DNA from: Myotis daubentonii
Lineage: Eukaryota > Chordata > Mammalia > Chiroptera > Vespertilionidae
Direction of reading: 5' to 3'
Assembly (NCBI RefSeq): GCF_963259705.1
Contig: NC_081844.1
Span: 26,924,294-26,988,293 of the forward strand
DNA: 64,000 nt
Below the pieces are notes generated by a model. That model did no database searches and was not told where the DNA came from. It saw nothing but the letters and a program-made list of their open reading frames with translations. Both the position numbers and the translations under genes were made by a program. Position 1 is the first letter of the stretch, and each line of letters begins with the position of its first letter. Below, piece by piece: positions 1 to 63,710 of the stretch.

Positions 1-10
1 CACTCTAAAT

Positions 11-538
11 CAAGGGTCAGCAACCCTTTTCCGTTAACAGTCACTGTAAATATTTTAGGCTTCGTGGGCCATACCATATCTGTCACAATTACTCAATTGG
101 CCATTGTTGCACAAAAGCAGCCACAGACTTTACAGGCGAATGGGCTCTGTGTTCCAATAAAACTTTATTTATAAACAATGAAATCTGAATTTCACATCAT
201 GAGATAGGAGTCTTTTAATTTTCTCAAAATCATCTAAAAAACACCACCATTCTTAATCCACAAGCTATCCATACACAGGTCGCAGGCCAGATTTTTTTTT
301 TTAACCTTCACCCAAGGATATTTTTTCCAAAGGTTTTTAGAGAGGGGGATGGGGGGACATCAATGTGAGAAGGACACACTGATTGGTTACTACTGCATGC
401 ACCCATACGGGGCAGGGATTGAAACCTGCAGCCCAAGTATGTGCCCTTGACCAGGAATAGAACCACTGAATCAAACTGGCCAGGGCAGATTTTTTTGTCT
501 TTGCTGCTGATTTGCAGATTTGGTTTGCTGACCCCTGG
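11..538 (+). mobile_element. Old non-autonomous hAT-Charlie-type element, split by a SINE
   Basis: The left end reads GGGTCAGCAACCC and the right end GCTGACCCCTG, an inverted match. The interior (GTAAATATTTTAGGC, CCAATAAAACTTTATTT) fits a widespread mammalian hAT-Charlie repeat. I am not sure of the family name. A Ves SINE splits it. I could not confirm an 8-base target duplication. Confidence 0.7.
300..489 (-). repeat. Ves SINE, diverged
   Basis: The reverse strand shows the tRNA-derived head (CTGGCCAGTTTGATTCAG), a degraded box B region and the T-rich tail on the plus strand. It has many substitutions and lies inside the hAT element, so it is younger than that element. Confidence 0.8.
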
Positions 539-1618
539 TGTGAAACCACAAAGAATGTAACAGCAATGGTACCAGACTGCTTAGTGTCCTTACTTCCACA
601 TCCTCTGACAGGGCAGACATAAAAAAGTGATCACAGCACTATCCCTTGCGCTCCCACGGTCTCAGGCAGGCACAAGGAATCGAATGAAGATGGTGCTCAA
701 GATAGAAGTGGTTCCAGTCTGCCTGGAAGGACTCCCTCAGCCCTGCTCCCCTTCCTAGAGTCCAGTTCAGACAATGTTCCTATGCCATCTCTCAATGACA
801 CCTTCTAGACCATTTTCTATTTTGAGACTCAACCAGTGAACTGAGCCAAGAAAGGTCCTGGATATGAGCAACTCAGTATTTTCAAACCTGATTTAGCAAA
901 GTATTTATGTGAAACAAATCTCAGAAGGTACTCGATAAACAAAGTTTGAAAATGAAATGATGAAACACATTAAAACGGAGTTAGTTGTACTAGTATAGAA
1001 TTATTTCCTAGTCTTAATTTTTGGACACATTACCAAGTCAAGGATATCTTAAGGATTAGAAAAGTAAGAAGTCTGGGGCAGATGCACTTATTTACAAATA
1101 TTTACTAAGAGCCTCTACCAGTTGAGCATCCATCCACCCTTAAAAGATCTATTTTGGTGTTAAATTTACAGCTTTGAGGTATGGAAAAAATTCTGACTAA
1201 GCATGAGTGAGAGGGAAATGATATTCACCAGTGAGAATGGTATGTAGGCTGCCCGGCATTCCGCACTCTTCCACTGCAGAGAGAGGGTGGGGGCATTGTT
1301 GCAGGGTCCGAATGCCGAGGGCTACACGGGCTGTAGGTTCCGATGGTGATTGTCTAGCGAGCTGATAGGTTCAAATGAGCCAACAACACATCTGGGGGTG
1401 CATGTCTCAACCTAGTTCAAATATAAATTCCAAATCTCATTTTTTAAAAATCCTGACTCCCCGTCCAAGTAACCCAAACTGGGAAACCACTTAGTTTGAA
1501 ACCCGAATTTTGGAGGCAAGATCTGAGCTTTGGGAGAGAAAGACAGAAGGCCCGGGTCACAGAGCAAGCAGCAGAAGCTGGATCATAATCCAGAGGTGCT
1601 CCTAGGTGTGGCAGGTGG

Positions 1619-1760
1619 GCCTGTGGGGCGAGTGTCACAGAGATCTGGTCTCAATGTGCGTCTCTCTGCCTATTTCCAAGTCCGCGGCACAAAAATTGAA
1701 GCCCCTCTGTAGGGTTACAGAGACCCCCAATGAGATAACATGGGCCGGGCACGCAACTCA
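1619..1760 (+). repeat. Left half of a 2-kb-spaced inverted repeat
   Basis: This copy carries GGGCGAGTGTCACAGAGATC, a run through CCAAGTCCGCGGCACAAAAA and ends near AACATGGGCCGGGC. Its reverse complement at 3625-3760 agrees at well over 90% of positions by eye. I do not recognise the family. Confidence 0.8.
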
Positions 1761-1980
1761 TGCTGGGCCCTTTCTCAAGCAGGCTGCATTGTGCTGTGGC
1801 AGGCGCTCAGAAGGCATTGGCTGTGGGTGACCGGGACAAAGAACAGAGTGCCCGTGACAGGTTCATGGCACTGCAGAGAGCATTTCTCAGAGGCCTGCGG
1901 AGGTGGTCATGTGAGTGCAGGGAGGCCCAAGGCCACTTTCTGCAGAGCTAGGGGACTATGGCCTTAAGAATTGTGCTTGA

Positions 1981-2200
1981 GCCCTAGCCGGTTTGGCTCA
2001 GTGGATAGAGCGTCGGCCTGTGGACTGAAAGGTCCCAGGTTCGATTCCGGTCAAGGGCATGTACCTTGGTTGCGGGCACATCCCCAGTAGGGGGTGTGCA
2101 GGAGGCACCTGATCGATGTTTCTCTCTCATCGATGTTTCTAACTCTCTATCACTCTCCCTTCCTCTCTATAAAAAATCAATAAAATATATTAAAAAAAAA
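1981..2200 (+). repeat. Ves SINE, young full-length copy
   Basis: The head GCCCTAGCCGGTTTGGCTCA, box B GGTTCGATTCC, the unique body with the ATCGATGTTTCTCTCTC repeat and an A-rich tail are all intact. A perfect 15-base duplication (AAGAATTGTGCTTGA) lies at 1966-1980 and 2201-2215. Confidence 0.95.
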
Positions 2201-3624
2201 AAGAATTGTGCTTGATTTTCTGAATTAATCCATGTCAGCAGCTTCGAGTGCTGAGCAGGTAGGTCTATGGTAGAGAGGGCCTCATCTCCTGCTGGAGTGC
2301 CACAGACTGCAGGATCCCCACACTGGGAACCGAGGGCACTGGGCTCCTCTGGTCTATGCAGAGAATGGGTGGGGGGTGTCTGGGGTCAGCAGCCGGGGAA
2401 ACTTCCGCTGCAGTACAGGGCTGACGGACCACTTCCACACCAACCTAGAGACCTCACACCCACTCTTTCTTCCTTCCCTCCAGCTAATTTTTCACCTTGG
2501 TTAACATATTTTTAACTAGTTTCACCTCAGAAGCTCAACATTTCTCAATTCATCGTTTTATCCAACTGTCCCTTGGCTTAATTTTAAATTTTACCCTCTT
2601 TAGTGATTTCTCACTTACTCGACCGCATCTTCGGACCATTTTTCCCATCCTTTCCCCCATTCATTTCATACCTCCTGTGTTACCTGTTTAGTATCTCCTA
2701 TTGTCATGAACACCCCTTTTCTGTTTTCCTTGCATACAGAAGTAGCACAAGCTTGACAAAATGCACTGAGCACTTTAGACAGTTCTCACCTGGACAGGAC
2801 TCCATGGAGGCAGAAGGGTGGGGGAATCAAAGTTCAACCTGTTCACCCAAATCTACTTATTTCCAGAGTCCAGGTATCTGTCCCTGTCCTGTTTGAGGCT
2901 TTATGTAATTCTAGTTTTCAGCCCCCTCTAAACCTGTTTTGTTTTGCGTGATAAACATTCCAATAAACAAGGCAGGTGGAGCTTATTCCAGCGAATTCTA
3001 TGGCAGGCTCAGAGCCACAGCACTGCTCCACGGGCACCTGGCTCATCCTCCTGTGGCTCTGAGCCCCACTGGGCCCTCAGCCCAGCCTGCACCCACTCTC
3101 AGGCTGGCCCGGGGCTTGATGATGGGATCAGCACTTTTCTAAGACATCTCATTTCGGTGCCTCTCAGGTGAAACTCCCGGCGGGGTGCCGAGCAGATAGC
3201 GCTGACCCCAGACCTGGGCCTGCAGGCAGAGCCGCCTCCTCCTCTGGAGACATCCATTCTGGGCTGGGGCCTTCTCAGGGCTAGAGAACCCTGAGGCCTC
3301 CCTGCCCCCTCAGCGTACAGCTCCCACCTTCTGCCCTCTCCCCTCCAGGGGCCGGTCCTGAGGATCTTGGAGCCACCTGTAGTGACCTCTCCTAAGAATG
3401 CTTCAACCTGACAACCTGCCCTGGGCTTAAGTTGTTCCAGTTTTTCTTGTAAATCAAGGCATAACCTTTCAACTCTGAAGAGTCACCTTCTTTTTGATTC
3501 TAACAATGGAGGTGCAGGGGCAAAGGGAAAGGCCTGCAGGCCCTGGGCAGTGCCCATTAGGTCCAGGCCTGGGCTGACGGGGGTCTGGCTGGGCCCTTCC
3601 TCACTCAGTGGTCTCTGAGTTGCA

Positions 3625-3760
3625 GGCCCGGCCCATGTTATCTCATTGGGGGTCTCCATTACCCCACACAGGGGCTTCAATTTTTGTGCCGCGGACTTGG
3701 AAATAGGCAGAGACACGCACATTGAGACCAGATCTCTGTGACACTCGCCCCACAGCCCTA
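3625..3760 (-). repeat. Right half of a 2-kb-spaced inverted repeat
   Basis: Read on the minus strand it begins TGTGGGGCGAGTGTCACAGA and ends AACATGGGCCGGGC. The few differences from the 1619 copy are clustered around CTGTAGGGTTACAG versus GTGTGGGGTAATGG. Confidence 0.8.
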
Positions 3761-5079
3761 CAGCTACTGCGGCCTGGGGGCACACAAAAGGTTGTAGGGG
3801 CCCTCTGGGGCCTGCCTGCCGAGGCAGCACCTCAGCAAATGCACTTCTCCGGAAACTTTCCCAAGGCCCCCGGGGTATCTGCACCCCTGCTAACTGGCTT
3901 CTGCAGGATCAAGAAACGAAGACACCAACTGGCAGCACTCACAGCCCCACGACTAAGAACCAACCTGACCCAGGAGCCTGACTTACTTGTATGTTTAAGT
4001 TTGAAGTGCAAACTCTTAGTTCCAATTTCGATTTTGGCTGTTGACCAGTGGATTCTTTGATGCCATTTGAGATTTCTAATCATCACGAAGGCACCTGTGA
4101 CGCCCGGCACTCTGACTTGACCCTGTGGGGGCCCCTCAGCTTCCTCTGGTCGGGGAAACCTGTGCACTCAGCCTCCAGGCTGCACATGCTGTCTCCTCTA
4201 CCTGTGACAATCCTTCCCTCTCCCCTGGGGGGCTCCTGCTGTCCTCAGGCTCTGCTAATGAAGCATTTCTACCTGAGGCCACCAGGGCCCTGGGGCCATC
4301 TGTGCCAGCACAGGTCAAAGGCACAGTACTATACTCTCCAGGGGCCCTACTGCTCACAGTGTATTTTCACCACAACCCATCTGAGGCCGCTGTGGCTGTG
4401 AAGGCCAGACACCCACACAACTCCAGGAAGTGCCACTCACAGGGCGCATGGGGTCTTGGGAGGGAGGGGCAAGGCAGCCCTGAATCTGACACATGTGAAG
4501 GAAGCTAAGCTTACAAGACAGGCCATTACCTTCATATGGACAAGAATGTAAATACAAAGAGAGTATTATACAAGATTGCACTGGTATTTAAATATAACTG
4601 GGGCATCTTGAAACAGTGAAAAGCAACATTTGGAGTGATGCCAGCTGACAGGACATCCCTGCTCAGACATGCAGCAGAGGCAGAGCTGAGCCGCTTCAGG
4701 CGAGTCACCGCAACAAGGGGCATCCCTGGCCCCCACCTGTGGTCCCTCTGGTCAGTAACAGCAGCACCACATCCTCCTGCTCCACAAGGCAGGCTCCTGA
4801 CTCTGATTGCAAAAGCTGACATCGTCCTGATATCATTCTTTGGGGTCTAGGAAAAACCCAGTTGTAATCATTCTCTCCTCAGGCTCTAGATTGAACTCAA
4901 GTATAGAATTTAGCTAATTATAGGGTTCTAGAGAGCAATGAAAAAAAAAAATCCAAAAGTTTCATTTTCTCTTTTGGAAAGGAGCAATTGAGACAAGAAA
5001 GTGCGAGTTAGGCAATCTCCAATTTTATTGCACCCCAGTTCTTTGGTGTGGCACAGTAACTAGTCCTTTGGAATCTTCC

Positions 5080-5650
5080 CAGTGTGTGACATGTAGTTGC
5101 AAAAAAATTTATCCCAGAGAGGGGTCTGGCCTTCGCCCTTGGCTCCAGGGAGACCATCTCTCAACCCCCCTGGAGTGTCCTGCCTGGTGGGCACATTGGG
5201 CCCAGATAGTCTGAGAATGTGATTTAGGGCAGGGGCACTGGTCATACGGTATCGGCTTGACCTACAGAGGGCTGGAGATGTCTGCCACATGGGCAGTCAG
5301 TCGTGTCAGTGTGACTAAATTCCAATAAAAACCCCAGACACTGAGGATTCCCAGCTGGCAATGCTGTGCCTGTTGTTTCATGATGTTGCCAGTGCTGTCT
5401 GGGACTCCATGGGGCGAGGAAGCTCAAGGCATGGAGCTCTTCTGGATGCTGCTCCATGTACCTCTTCCTTTAGCTGGTTTTAATCTGGATGTTTTTGCTG
5501 TAATTAATAAACTATAATCACGAGTATAACACCTTTCAGAGAGCTGAGATTTTTCTAGAGAGTCCTCAAGCCTGAGGGTGGTCTTGGGGACCCCTGAACT
5601 CTGCAGAGGTGTCAGAAGTGAGGGTGGTCTATGGATTGTCACTTAACCCC
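5080..5650 (+). repeat. Probable LTR fragment, family not identified
   Basis: CCAATAAAAACCCCAGACAC and later AATAAACTATAATCACGAGT, followed by GGTGGTCTTGGGGACCCC, look like the R/U5 of a mammalian class I or III LTR. I cannot name the family and the ends are uncertain. Confidence 0.45.
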
Positions 5651-6431
5651 TCAACAGGGTGAACCACGTTGTTGTTTTCCCCATGGTTTCAATTCAGTTT
5701 AAGAAATATTATCATCAGAAATATTATCCATTAAGTAGGTAAACTTTGTACCCAAATGTCTTTGAAAGTATCTGCCAAATGAGGTAACTTTTCAACCAGG
5801 AAAACCGCCTGTTTTCCTGAGTTTATGTGCACACTTGATCTCTTCCTGTATGACCACCAGCAAACCAGCAAGTGGACGGCTGTGCTCCAAATTTGAACCA
5901 AATGCTTCCCAAGGCCAGGGCATGGTGGCCTCCTTTAATGGTCACATTTGCAGTCTCCCTTGTAACTCCTTTATAGTTCTTTCTTGTCTAACGGAGAACT
6001 CCAAGTTCTGTGACACTATGCATACCAGGGGGATGTGAGATTAAATGTAAACCATCATACCCTCTGATAAGGTGTCCTGCCACGTGGGTCTGACATCAGC
6101 TGGGAGCATCAAACTGGATCTCAGAATCCCTACCAGGATCTCAGCATTCTGCAACAGAACAGTCTTTACAAGGGGTCACTGAACCCTAAAAGCTAGTTTT
6201 CATTTATTGGCTGATTTCTCATCCAACCTTACACAGGGTGGGAGAACAACTATTTGTTGTGGAAGCCATTTTTTGGCGCATGATAAAGAGCTAAATATGA
6301 GACTGAGAAAGGTTTTTCAGTGAGTTGTAGGATGACTAAGAAAGTAAACTGATATTTGACATGTTTTGGTTTGAAAATATCTAATGCCCCATTAACAAAT
6401 TCAGGCTGCCATTTCCAAGTGTTTGTTTCTT

Positions 6432-6647
6432 TCTTTTTTAAAATATATTTTTATTGATCTCAGAGAGGAAGGGAGAGGGAGAGAGATAGAAACATCAATG
6501 ATGAAAGAATCACTGATTGGCTGTCTCCTCCACGCCCCACATTGGGGATCGAGCCCGCAACCTGGGCATGTGCCCTGACCAGGAATTGAACTGTGACTTC
6601 CTGGTTCATAGGTCGACCCTCAACCACTAAACCACGCCAGCCGGGCT
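6432..6647 (-). repeat. Ves SINE
   Basis: A reverse copy with tail TTTTTATTGAT and head CCAGCCGGGCT. CCAAGTGTTT occurs on both sides (6415 and 6648), consistent with a target duplication. It interrupts an L1-like segment. Confidence 0.9.
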
Positions 6648-6654
6648 CCAAGTG

Positions 6655-7970
6655 TTTCTTTTTAAATTGAGGTATAACCTTATACAGGACACTGCACACA
6701 TCTTAAGTATATACCTTTATGAACATTTTCACATATACACTCAGACTGACAAATACTCCCAATACCCCAGAAAGCTCCCTCATGGCCTTTCCCTGCCAAT
6801 TCCCCACCTTGAGGTAACCACTATTCAATGCCCATCACTGTGGATCAGCTTCTGAACTTCACGTAACCGGAAGCACACAGTAGGTACTCATTAGTTTCTG
6901 GCTTCTTTCACTCAACAGAATGTAAGATTCAATGAAGGAGCAGTGGTATTTCTGGTTTTGTGGCTGTTAGAATTCTGCTGTACAACTGGGCCATCGACAC
7001 ATTCTCCTGGAGGTGGACACTATTTGGGCTACTTCATTGGGGGCAGTTACTATCATAGCCGCTGTGGATGTGCTTGTACAAGTCTTTGGTGGACATGCAC
7101 TCAGCTCTCCTGGGCTTATAATCAGGGTTGGAGTTGCTGGGTCAGAAAGCTCATCTTTATGTTGAACTTTATGTCATCTTGAGTAGTGTGAGGTACAACT
7201 GCTTCATACACTCAAAGGAACTGTAGCCATTCTGTTCAGGCATCTCACACTCATTTGATGTTGTTGACGCAATGATCCCCATCACCTTTTCATATGCTGA
7301 TTGCTCATGGGGACACCTTCTTCCAGATGTCTGTTCATGCCTTTTGCCCAGTTTAAAATTGGGTGTTCTTTCCCAAATCTGTGGCAGTTTTCACTATCAT
7401 CGTGAGTGTATCTTTTTAAAAAAAATATGTTTTTATTGATATTTACAGAGAGAGGAAGAGGGATAGAGATAGAAACATTAACGAGAGAAACATCATCCTC
7501 GGCTGCCTCTAGCATGCCCCCAACTGGGGATCGAGCCTGAAACCCCGGGCATGTGCTCTGACCAGCTATCAAACCAGCAACCTCTTGGTTCATGGGTCAA
7601 TACTCAACCACTGAGCCATACCAGCTGGGCAGTGTGTCTTTTGATGAACAGTTGTTCTTCCTGTTAGTGAAGTCTTTTATGGGTGGTGGCATTTGTGTTC
7701 TGTTGAGGAAGTCTGCCTACTTCAAGGCCACGAAGAGTTTCTCCCATGCCTTCTTCTAGAACTGTACCCTTCACATTTATATCTATTATCCATTTTAAAC
7801 TAATATATGTATATAATGTGAGGCAGCGTCAAGGTTCTTCTCCGCACGGATATCCAAAAGACCAGCATGACTTTCCATAAAGTCCATCCTTGCCCCACTG
7901 ACCTTCAAGGGTCTTCTTCATTTTGGTAATTTTAAGTTTCCCTCACAAGAACATCATTAAGGAAAAAACA
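6655..7970 (-). mobile_element. Old L1-type fragment, split by a Ves SINE
   Basis: TTTTTAAATTGAGGTATAAC and the following segments, such as GGTAACCACTATTCAATGCC and CATTTGATGTTG, match a common antisense L1 3' UTR sequence. Borders are approximate and the SINE at 7412 lies within. Confidence 0.55.
7412..7630 (-). repeat. Ves SINE
   Basis: A reverse copy with the body CATTAACGAGAGAAACATC and the head CCAGCTGGGC. Flanks AGTGTATCTTTT and AGTGTGTCTTTT are a near-perfect target duplication. Confidence 0.9.
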
Positions 7971-7982
7971 TGGGCTCTACTG

Positions 7983-8171
7983 TTTTTTTAGAGAATCTTT
8001 TTAATCCTCCCCCTAGGGTATGTCCTTTGTCACCGACTGGCTGCCTCCTGCATGCACCCTAACTGGGGATTGAGCCCGCAACCTAGGCAGGTGCCCTGAC
8101 CAGAAGTCCAATCTACAACCTTTTGCTGCACAGGATGATGTTCCAATCAACTGAATGACTGGGCAGGGTGG
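7983..8171 (-). repeat. Ves SINE, degraded
   Basis: The core GGCTGCCTCCTGCATGCACC and GGGGATTGAGCCCGCAACC is recognisable. The tail and head are eroded. Confidence 0.75.
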
Positions 8172-8365
8172 AGTCTACTGTTTTCACACATTCCATATTT
8201 CACCTTTTACATTTTTCTTTGTGGAGTTTCTCTCAAAGGTCAAGTTAGCAAATTAGCATCAATATTTTCTTCTCAATATTGACACTAATTACATTTTTAG
8301 GTCGAGCAGATGAACTCAAATATGCCTTTTAGTTCATCATTTGTTCCTCTTTGATAAGGTTCTTT

Positions 8366-8573
8366 TTTAAAAAAAGTTTTTATTGATTTTTAAAGAGGAG
8401 GAAGAGGAAAATAGAGAAACACTGATATGAGAGAGAAACATCAATCGGCTGCCTCCTGTAGGCACCCCAACTGGGGACCGAACCTGCAACCTGGTATGTG
8501 CCCTGATCGGGAATCCAACCGGCGACCTTTCTGTGCATGGGGCGACACTCAAATGAGCCACACCAGCCAGGGC
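8366..8573 (-). repeat. Ves SINE
   Basis: A reverse copy ending CCAGCCAGGGCT, with TGATAAGGT repeated on both sides as the target duplication. Confidence 0.9.
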
Positions 8574-8620
8574 TATGATAAGGTATTTTTTGTTGTTAAT
8601 CCTCACTTGGTATTTTTTCA

Positions 8621-8824
8621 TTGGTGTTTTTTTTTGCGGGGGGGGGGGAAGAGGGAGAGAAAGAGAAACCGAAGTGAGAGAGACACATCAATTGGTTGCC
8701 TCCCGCATGCACCCCAACTGGGGCTGGTAATCAAACCTGCAACCCAGATATGTGCCCTTGACCAGGAATGGAACCCAGGACTGTTCCATGCTAATGCTCT
8801 AACCACTGAGAAAACCGGCCAGAG
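8621..8824 (-). repeat. Ves SINE with a G run in its tail region
   Basis: A reverse copy just 48 bases from the previous one. A run of about ten G at 8638-8648 sits at the junction of tail and body. A 164-residue open frame at 8427-8921 is made from these two SINEs and is not a gene. Confidence 0.85.
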
Positions 8825-9834
8825 AGTAAGATTCTTTTTAAAGGTCAATTCGTATTTTTTATTTGGATACCAGTCATCACCACCCCCAAAATGTCATGCT
8901 GGTAAGAATCTCTCTAAATGATGTGCTAATGGCTCACACCTTGCCATTTTCCACTGCTACAGATTAAAATTCTCCCTTACTTTGCTTCACGACTACCTGC
9001 AAAGTATTACTATAAAATCGAGCTGTACAACCCTTGTTATGGAGAGAGTCATTTGGGCTGGTATGTACCAGGAAGTGGAATAAGACACTGGAAAGCGGGA
9101 GCACAAACAGAGTTCTGGGCAAGGTGCAGGCCGTGTACCCCTGGTCACCTTCTGCAGCTCCGCATGCCCACCCTGCACTGGCAGAATGTGCACATTCTCC
9201 TTGGAGGGCTGCAGGAGAACCATTATTTTCTTCTTATTATTTAAATGGTACTTGTGCTCCACAAACAGATCCACTGAAGCTGAAAACACATACTCTCTTG
9301 TATTTGGTGCCTGTGGGGGCAGGGCTCTCAGTGCCTAGAGCAGTCAGCCAACACATGGTGGATCTCCAATGACCCAGCATGAAAACCGGGCTTGTCATGC
9401 AAGTATGGGGACAGGGCAGTGAGGATGGGGGTAGTCTACAGAAGGAACAGAAACCATTTCTGCTCCAGCAACTCTGGCTTCCACCATAGTCATGAGTGCC
9501 GGCCATGAGATTGGCACCCATCACAGCACCGAACTCCTCTCCTTCCACCTCGCTTCATCACTAACCTCAATCTCACCAGCCACACCTCATCTTCCTGGGC
9601 CCTCTCCACCTGCTGTTGCCTCTGCTGGAGACTCACCCCCAGACCTCCTTTCATCAGGGCTTCTTGGCCTCCCCACCACACTTACTTCCCTCTCCCCATG
9701 CTGACACCACCTGTCTGCTTCCTTGTTTAACCAATGACTGTGGAATGGTCTCACAGGCACACGGGAGGCCAGGAAAGGCACCCGAGGACCTGCAGCATCC
9801 ACCCACCCACCCACCCACCCCATTCCTCAGCTTA

Positions 9835-60512
<50,678 letters not shown>

Positions 60513-61567
60513 TCAGTCTGGGGGTCATGGCCATCAGCTAGGTGGGTCAGGGCATTGTAGGAGGATCACAGTCATGTCAGAAGCACCCATCTGACAGGGA
60601 GCTGGTGCCTTTGACATGCAAGCCTTTCTCCTCCAGATCTTTCTCCTCCATTCCTCTGGAAGGAGGTCATACATCAGACACACAAAATCAGATAAGAGTT
60701 CCCTGAGGAAGGGGTGGAACTCAGGAGGTGGGGGAGAGGGGCTTTGCTTCCCTTGCCATCTTTCTGATTACAACAAAGGGTGGCGCTGATCTGTACTTCA
60801 CACCACTTTAATGCTTGCTTACCTTCCAATTTAACAAAAAAGAAGAGTATAACTAAGGCTCAAAGCAGCATCTGACTGGAGTCTCATAAATTCAATAAAA
60901 ACAAATATTCGTGGCCAATAATACTGGTTTTCCATTTAAGGCAGTGAGATCAAGTTTCCTTTAAAATAAATGAAGTTTAAAAAGTAGGTTCATTTAAAAA
61001 GAAGTATTACATAAATAATGGCACTCTGATATTTCAAATACCTCGAGAGTGATAATCAAGTGTCTAAAGTTTGATGAATATTGTTGTACACTAAAAACTG
61101 ACACCCAGAACTATGACCCAGAGCCTCCAACAAGTCCATAAATATTCAATGGTGTTTATAAATTATACTTGCTAACTACAATAAGGATTCATTTTTCAAG
61201 TAACCCTTAATCGGTTATGTGGTTACATGGCCTTAAATAAAATTTTCTTTAATAACCTCTTTCATCATGATGGAGCAATACAGTCTCAGTGGTGAAATCT
61301 GGAAAACACAAAAAGAATACGAAGCTTAAAATCACCCATCATCCCACCAGAGGCAGAATTAGGTGCTTGCTGGTCCTACAAGAGAGGAAGAAGCAACCCT
61401 GCCCTTCTGACCCTTCCCAGGATTCGAGAGGAGGTGTGTGAGAACAGAGGGCTGGAGGGCTCCCAAGGGTCCCTCAGAGACCCCCAGAGTAGTGAGGATG
61501 ATGCTGAGACATCGAGGATGGGCCCTCTTAAGGACACAGAGCTGCACTGATGTCCCTAGGGCCCTGT

Positions 61568-61569
<2 letters not shown>

Positions 61570-61608
<39 letters not shown>

Positions 61609-61615
61609 TCACTCA
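61570..61615 (+). repeat. (AC)n microsatellite grading into ACTC repeats
   Basis: An uninterrupted AC run of about 34 bases is followed by ACTCACTCACTCAC. It lies in intron 1. Confidence 0.95.
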
Positions 61616-61649
61616 CAACAGAATTACTCAACACACTGTAGGCAAGCTT

Positions 61650-61842
61650 TTTTTCTTTCTAAAAATATATTTACATTGATTTTAGAGAGAGAGAAAGAGA
61701 GAGGGATAGAGAGACAGAAACACTGAAAGAAAAACACTGATTGGCTGCCTCCTGCCACAACCCAAGCATGTGCTGTGACCAGGAATCGAACCTCTTGGTC
61801 CATGGGTCAGCGCTCAAACATTGAGCCATACTGGTCGGGCTG
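61650..61842 (-). repeat. Ves SINE
   Basis: A reverse copy with the head CATACTGGTCGGGCT. GGCAAGCTTTT flanks both sides. Confidence 0.88.
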
Positions 61843-62113
61843 GCAAGCTTTTATTTTTCATATAATCATACCTATGACCATTTTTGTCATTTAATAGTCT
61901 TTAAAACATGAACTCTAGCGGCTCCACCCCATTCTCACATTCTGTGAATCCTGAGTTACTGAAAAGCCCCTCTCTTGTTGGCATGTCACAAATCTGGTTT
62001 TTGTTTCTGTGGATTTATTTTGGTTTTATAATGAGTCTCATTGCCTCTAGACTTTACAGGGCACTTCTGGTTCTAAGGAATAAATCCTGTTAAGAAGTTC
62101 AGGAACATTTTTT

Positions 62114-62179
62114 TTAATATATATTTTTATTGACTTCAGAAAGAGGGAGGGAGGGAGGGAGGGAGAGAGGGAGGGAGGA

Positions 62180-62210
<31 letters not shown>

Positions 62211-62359
62211 TCAATGATGAGAGAGACTCATTGTTGGCTGCCTCCTGCACGCCCCCTACTGAGCACACAACCTGGGCTGTGCCCTTGACTGGAATCGAAC
62301 CCGGGACCCTTCAGTCCACAGGCTGACGCTCTATCCACTGAGCCAAACCAGCCAGGGCT
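62114..62359 (-). repeat. Ves SINE, young, with (GGGA)n/(GA)n
   Basis: A reverse copy ending CCAAACCAGCCAGGGCT, with purine-rich runs at about 62144-62208. CAGGAACATTTTT lies on both sides as the target duplication. Confidence 0.92.
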
Positions 62360-62741
62360 CAGGAACATTTTTAATTCTCTTGATTAAAAAAGGTTCAACT
62401 TGAAAGGTGGAGGCATTTTCCTTGATAACAGATCAAAAGCCCAAATTTCTTTGTTCCAGTTTCATGACTAAATAATCGGAGCCGAGAGAATCAGAAACCT
62501 TAGCAGGGCAGAAACCCATGGCCGGCACACCAGCATGACCGTGAACAGACCCCAACAGGCAAGAAAAGGCTCCTCCATCCTCTGAGGCCCCAGATTTCCT
62601 CCAAAGCTCAAGGAGCCTCAGTGCTGGACTTAAGTCAGCCTCATAGGAGTACTGGAGAACTGATGTCTGCTCACAGCCCTTCTCCACAAATCCAAACCCA
62701 ATAAGCTCAATTTAAAATTAAACTTTAAAAAATATATACAG

Positions 62742-62935
62742 CCCTGGCTGCGTAACTCCGTTGGTTGAAGCATCCTCCCAATATGCCACGGGTGCAGGTT
62801 CAATCCATAGTCAGGGCACATACAAGAAGCAACCAATGAATGTACAAATAAGTGGAACAACAAATGGGTGTTTCTTTCACTCTCTCTTCTTTCCTCTCTC
62901 TCAAATCAATAAGTAAAATGAAAAATATATACATT
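62742..62935 (+). repeat. Ves-like SINE, diverged
   Basis: GCCCTGGCTGCGTAACTCCG is the head and CAGGTTCAATCCATAGTCAG box B. The body resembles the host copy of the 45420 cluster (ATGAATGTACAAATAAGTGG), suggesting the same subfamily. Confidence 0.8.
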
Positions 62936-63710
62936 TGAGACAAATTCATTTGGAAGACATTTAGAAGCAAAATGTGACTTGATTCAGCTCTGTGTGAATA
63001 GTCACACATTCTGCCACGGAAACAGGATCCTGCTCGATCCCAGTCTCTGCCAAGTACTCCGTATCTCCTTTGCTAAAATCCTGATTCTGGAGTCTGAAAC
63101 TTCTGGCCCAGGGGCTTGTCTACAGGAGGACGCGCCTGCAATCACAGTTCACAGGTGGGAAACCAAGCAACACTGACGTGGCCACACTGGGCAAAGGATG
63201 ATGGCTCCCCCGAGCTTCCCTTTGGCCCCTTCATGTCCACACGCCCTCTCAGGCCCACAGCACTGCAGTGGCGTGAGGAAAGGAACGGTGGTTCTGCAAA
63301 TCCTTCAGGAATCCTGCAGTATCCACAGGCTCAGAGTTTCTTTCTCACTTGGGGTCTCTATTCTAAGTCAAGCCAACTGAAACTGACAGCAAGATAGACT
63401 CCATGCCACCAAGGGAACATCATCTCCCATCTAAAGGCAGACATGCTGGCAAGCAAGCACTGAAGTACCTTCGGAATGATGGCTCTTCTAAACGTAGTTT
63501 ATATTTATCAACAGACCTCTTCCCATCAAAGCATGTGGTACCTCTAGAAATTACCTGCCTCCACTGAGGAGGGCTAAATTCATCAACAACATAGCACCCA
63601 CCAAAGTTACTGAAGGGCATCAAAATAGACTTTTTGTGCCCGAATATGACACTGTCCACTTTTGAGAAGCATAGGGTTTCATGACACTTTTAAAAAAAAT
63701 ATTTGCTTCA

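Noticed and set aside
1981..2060. tRNA-like box A and box B sequence in Ves SINE heads
   Set aside because: These are the tRNA-derived heads of SINEs. They cannot fold into a full cloverleaf and are followed by SINE bodies, so none was called a tRNA gene.
8427..8921. A 164-residue open frame on the plus strand
   Set aside because: It reads through two reverse-oriented Ves SINEs. Similar translations occur at other Ves copies.
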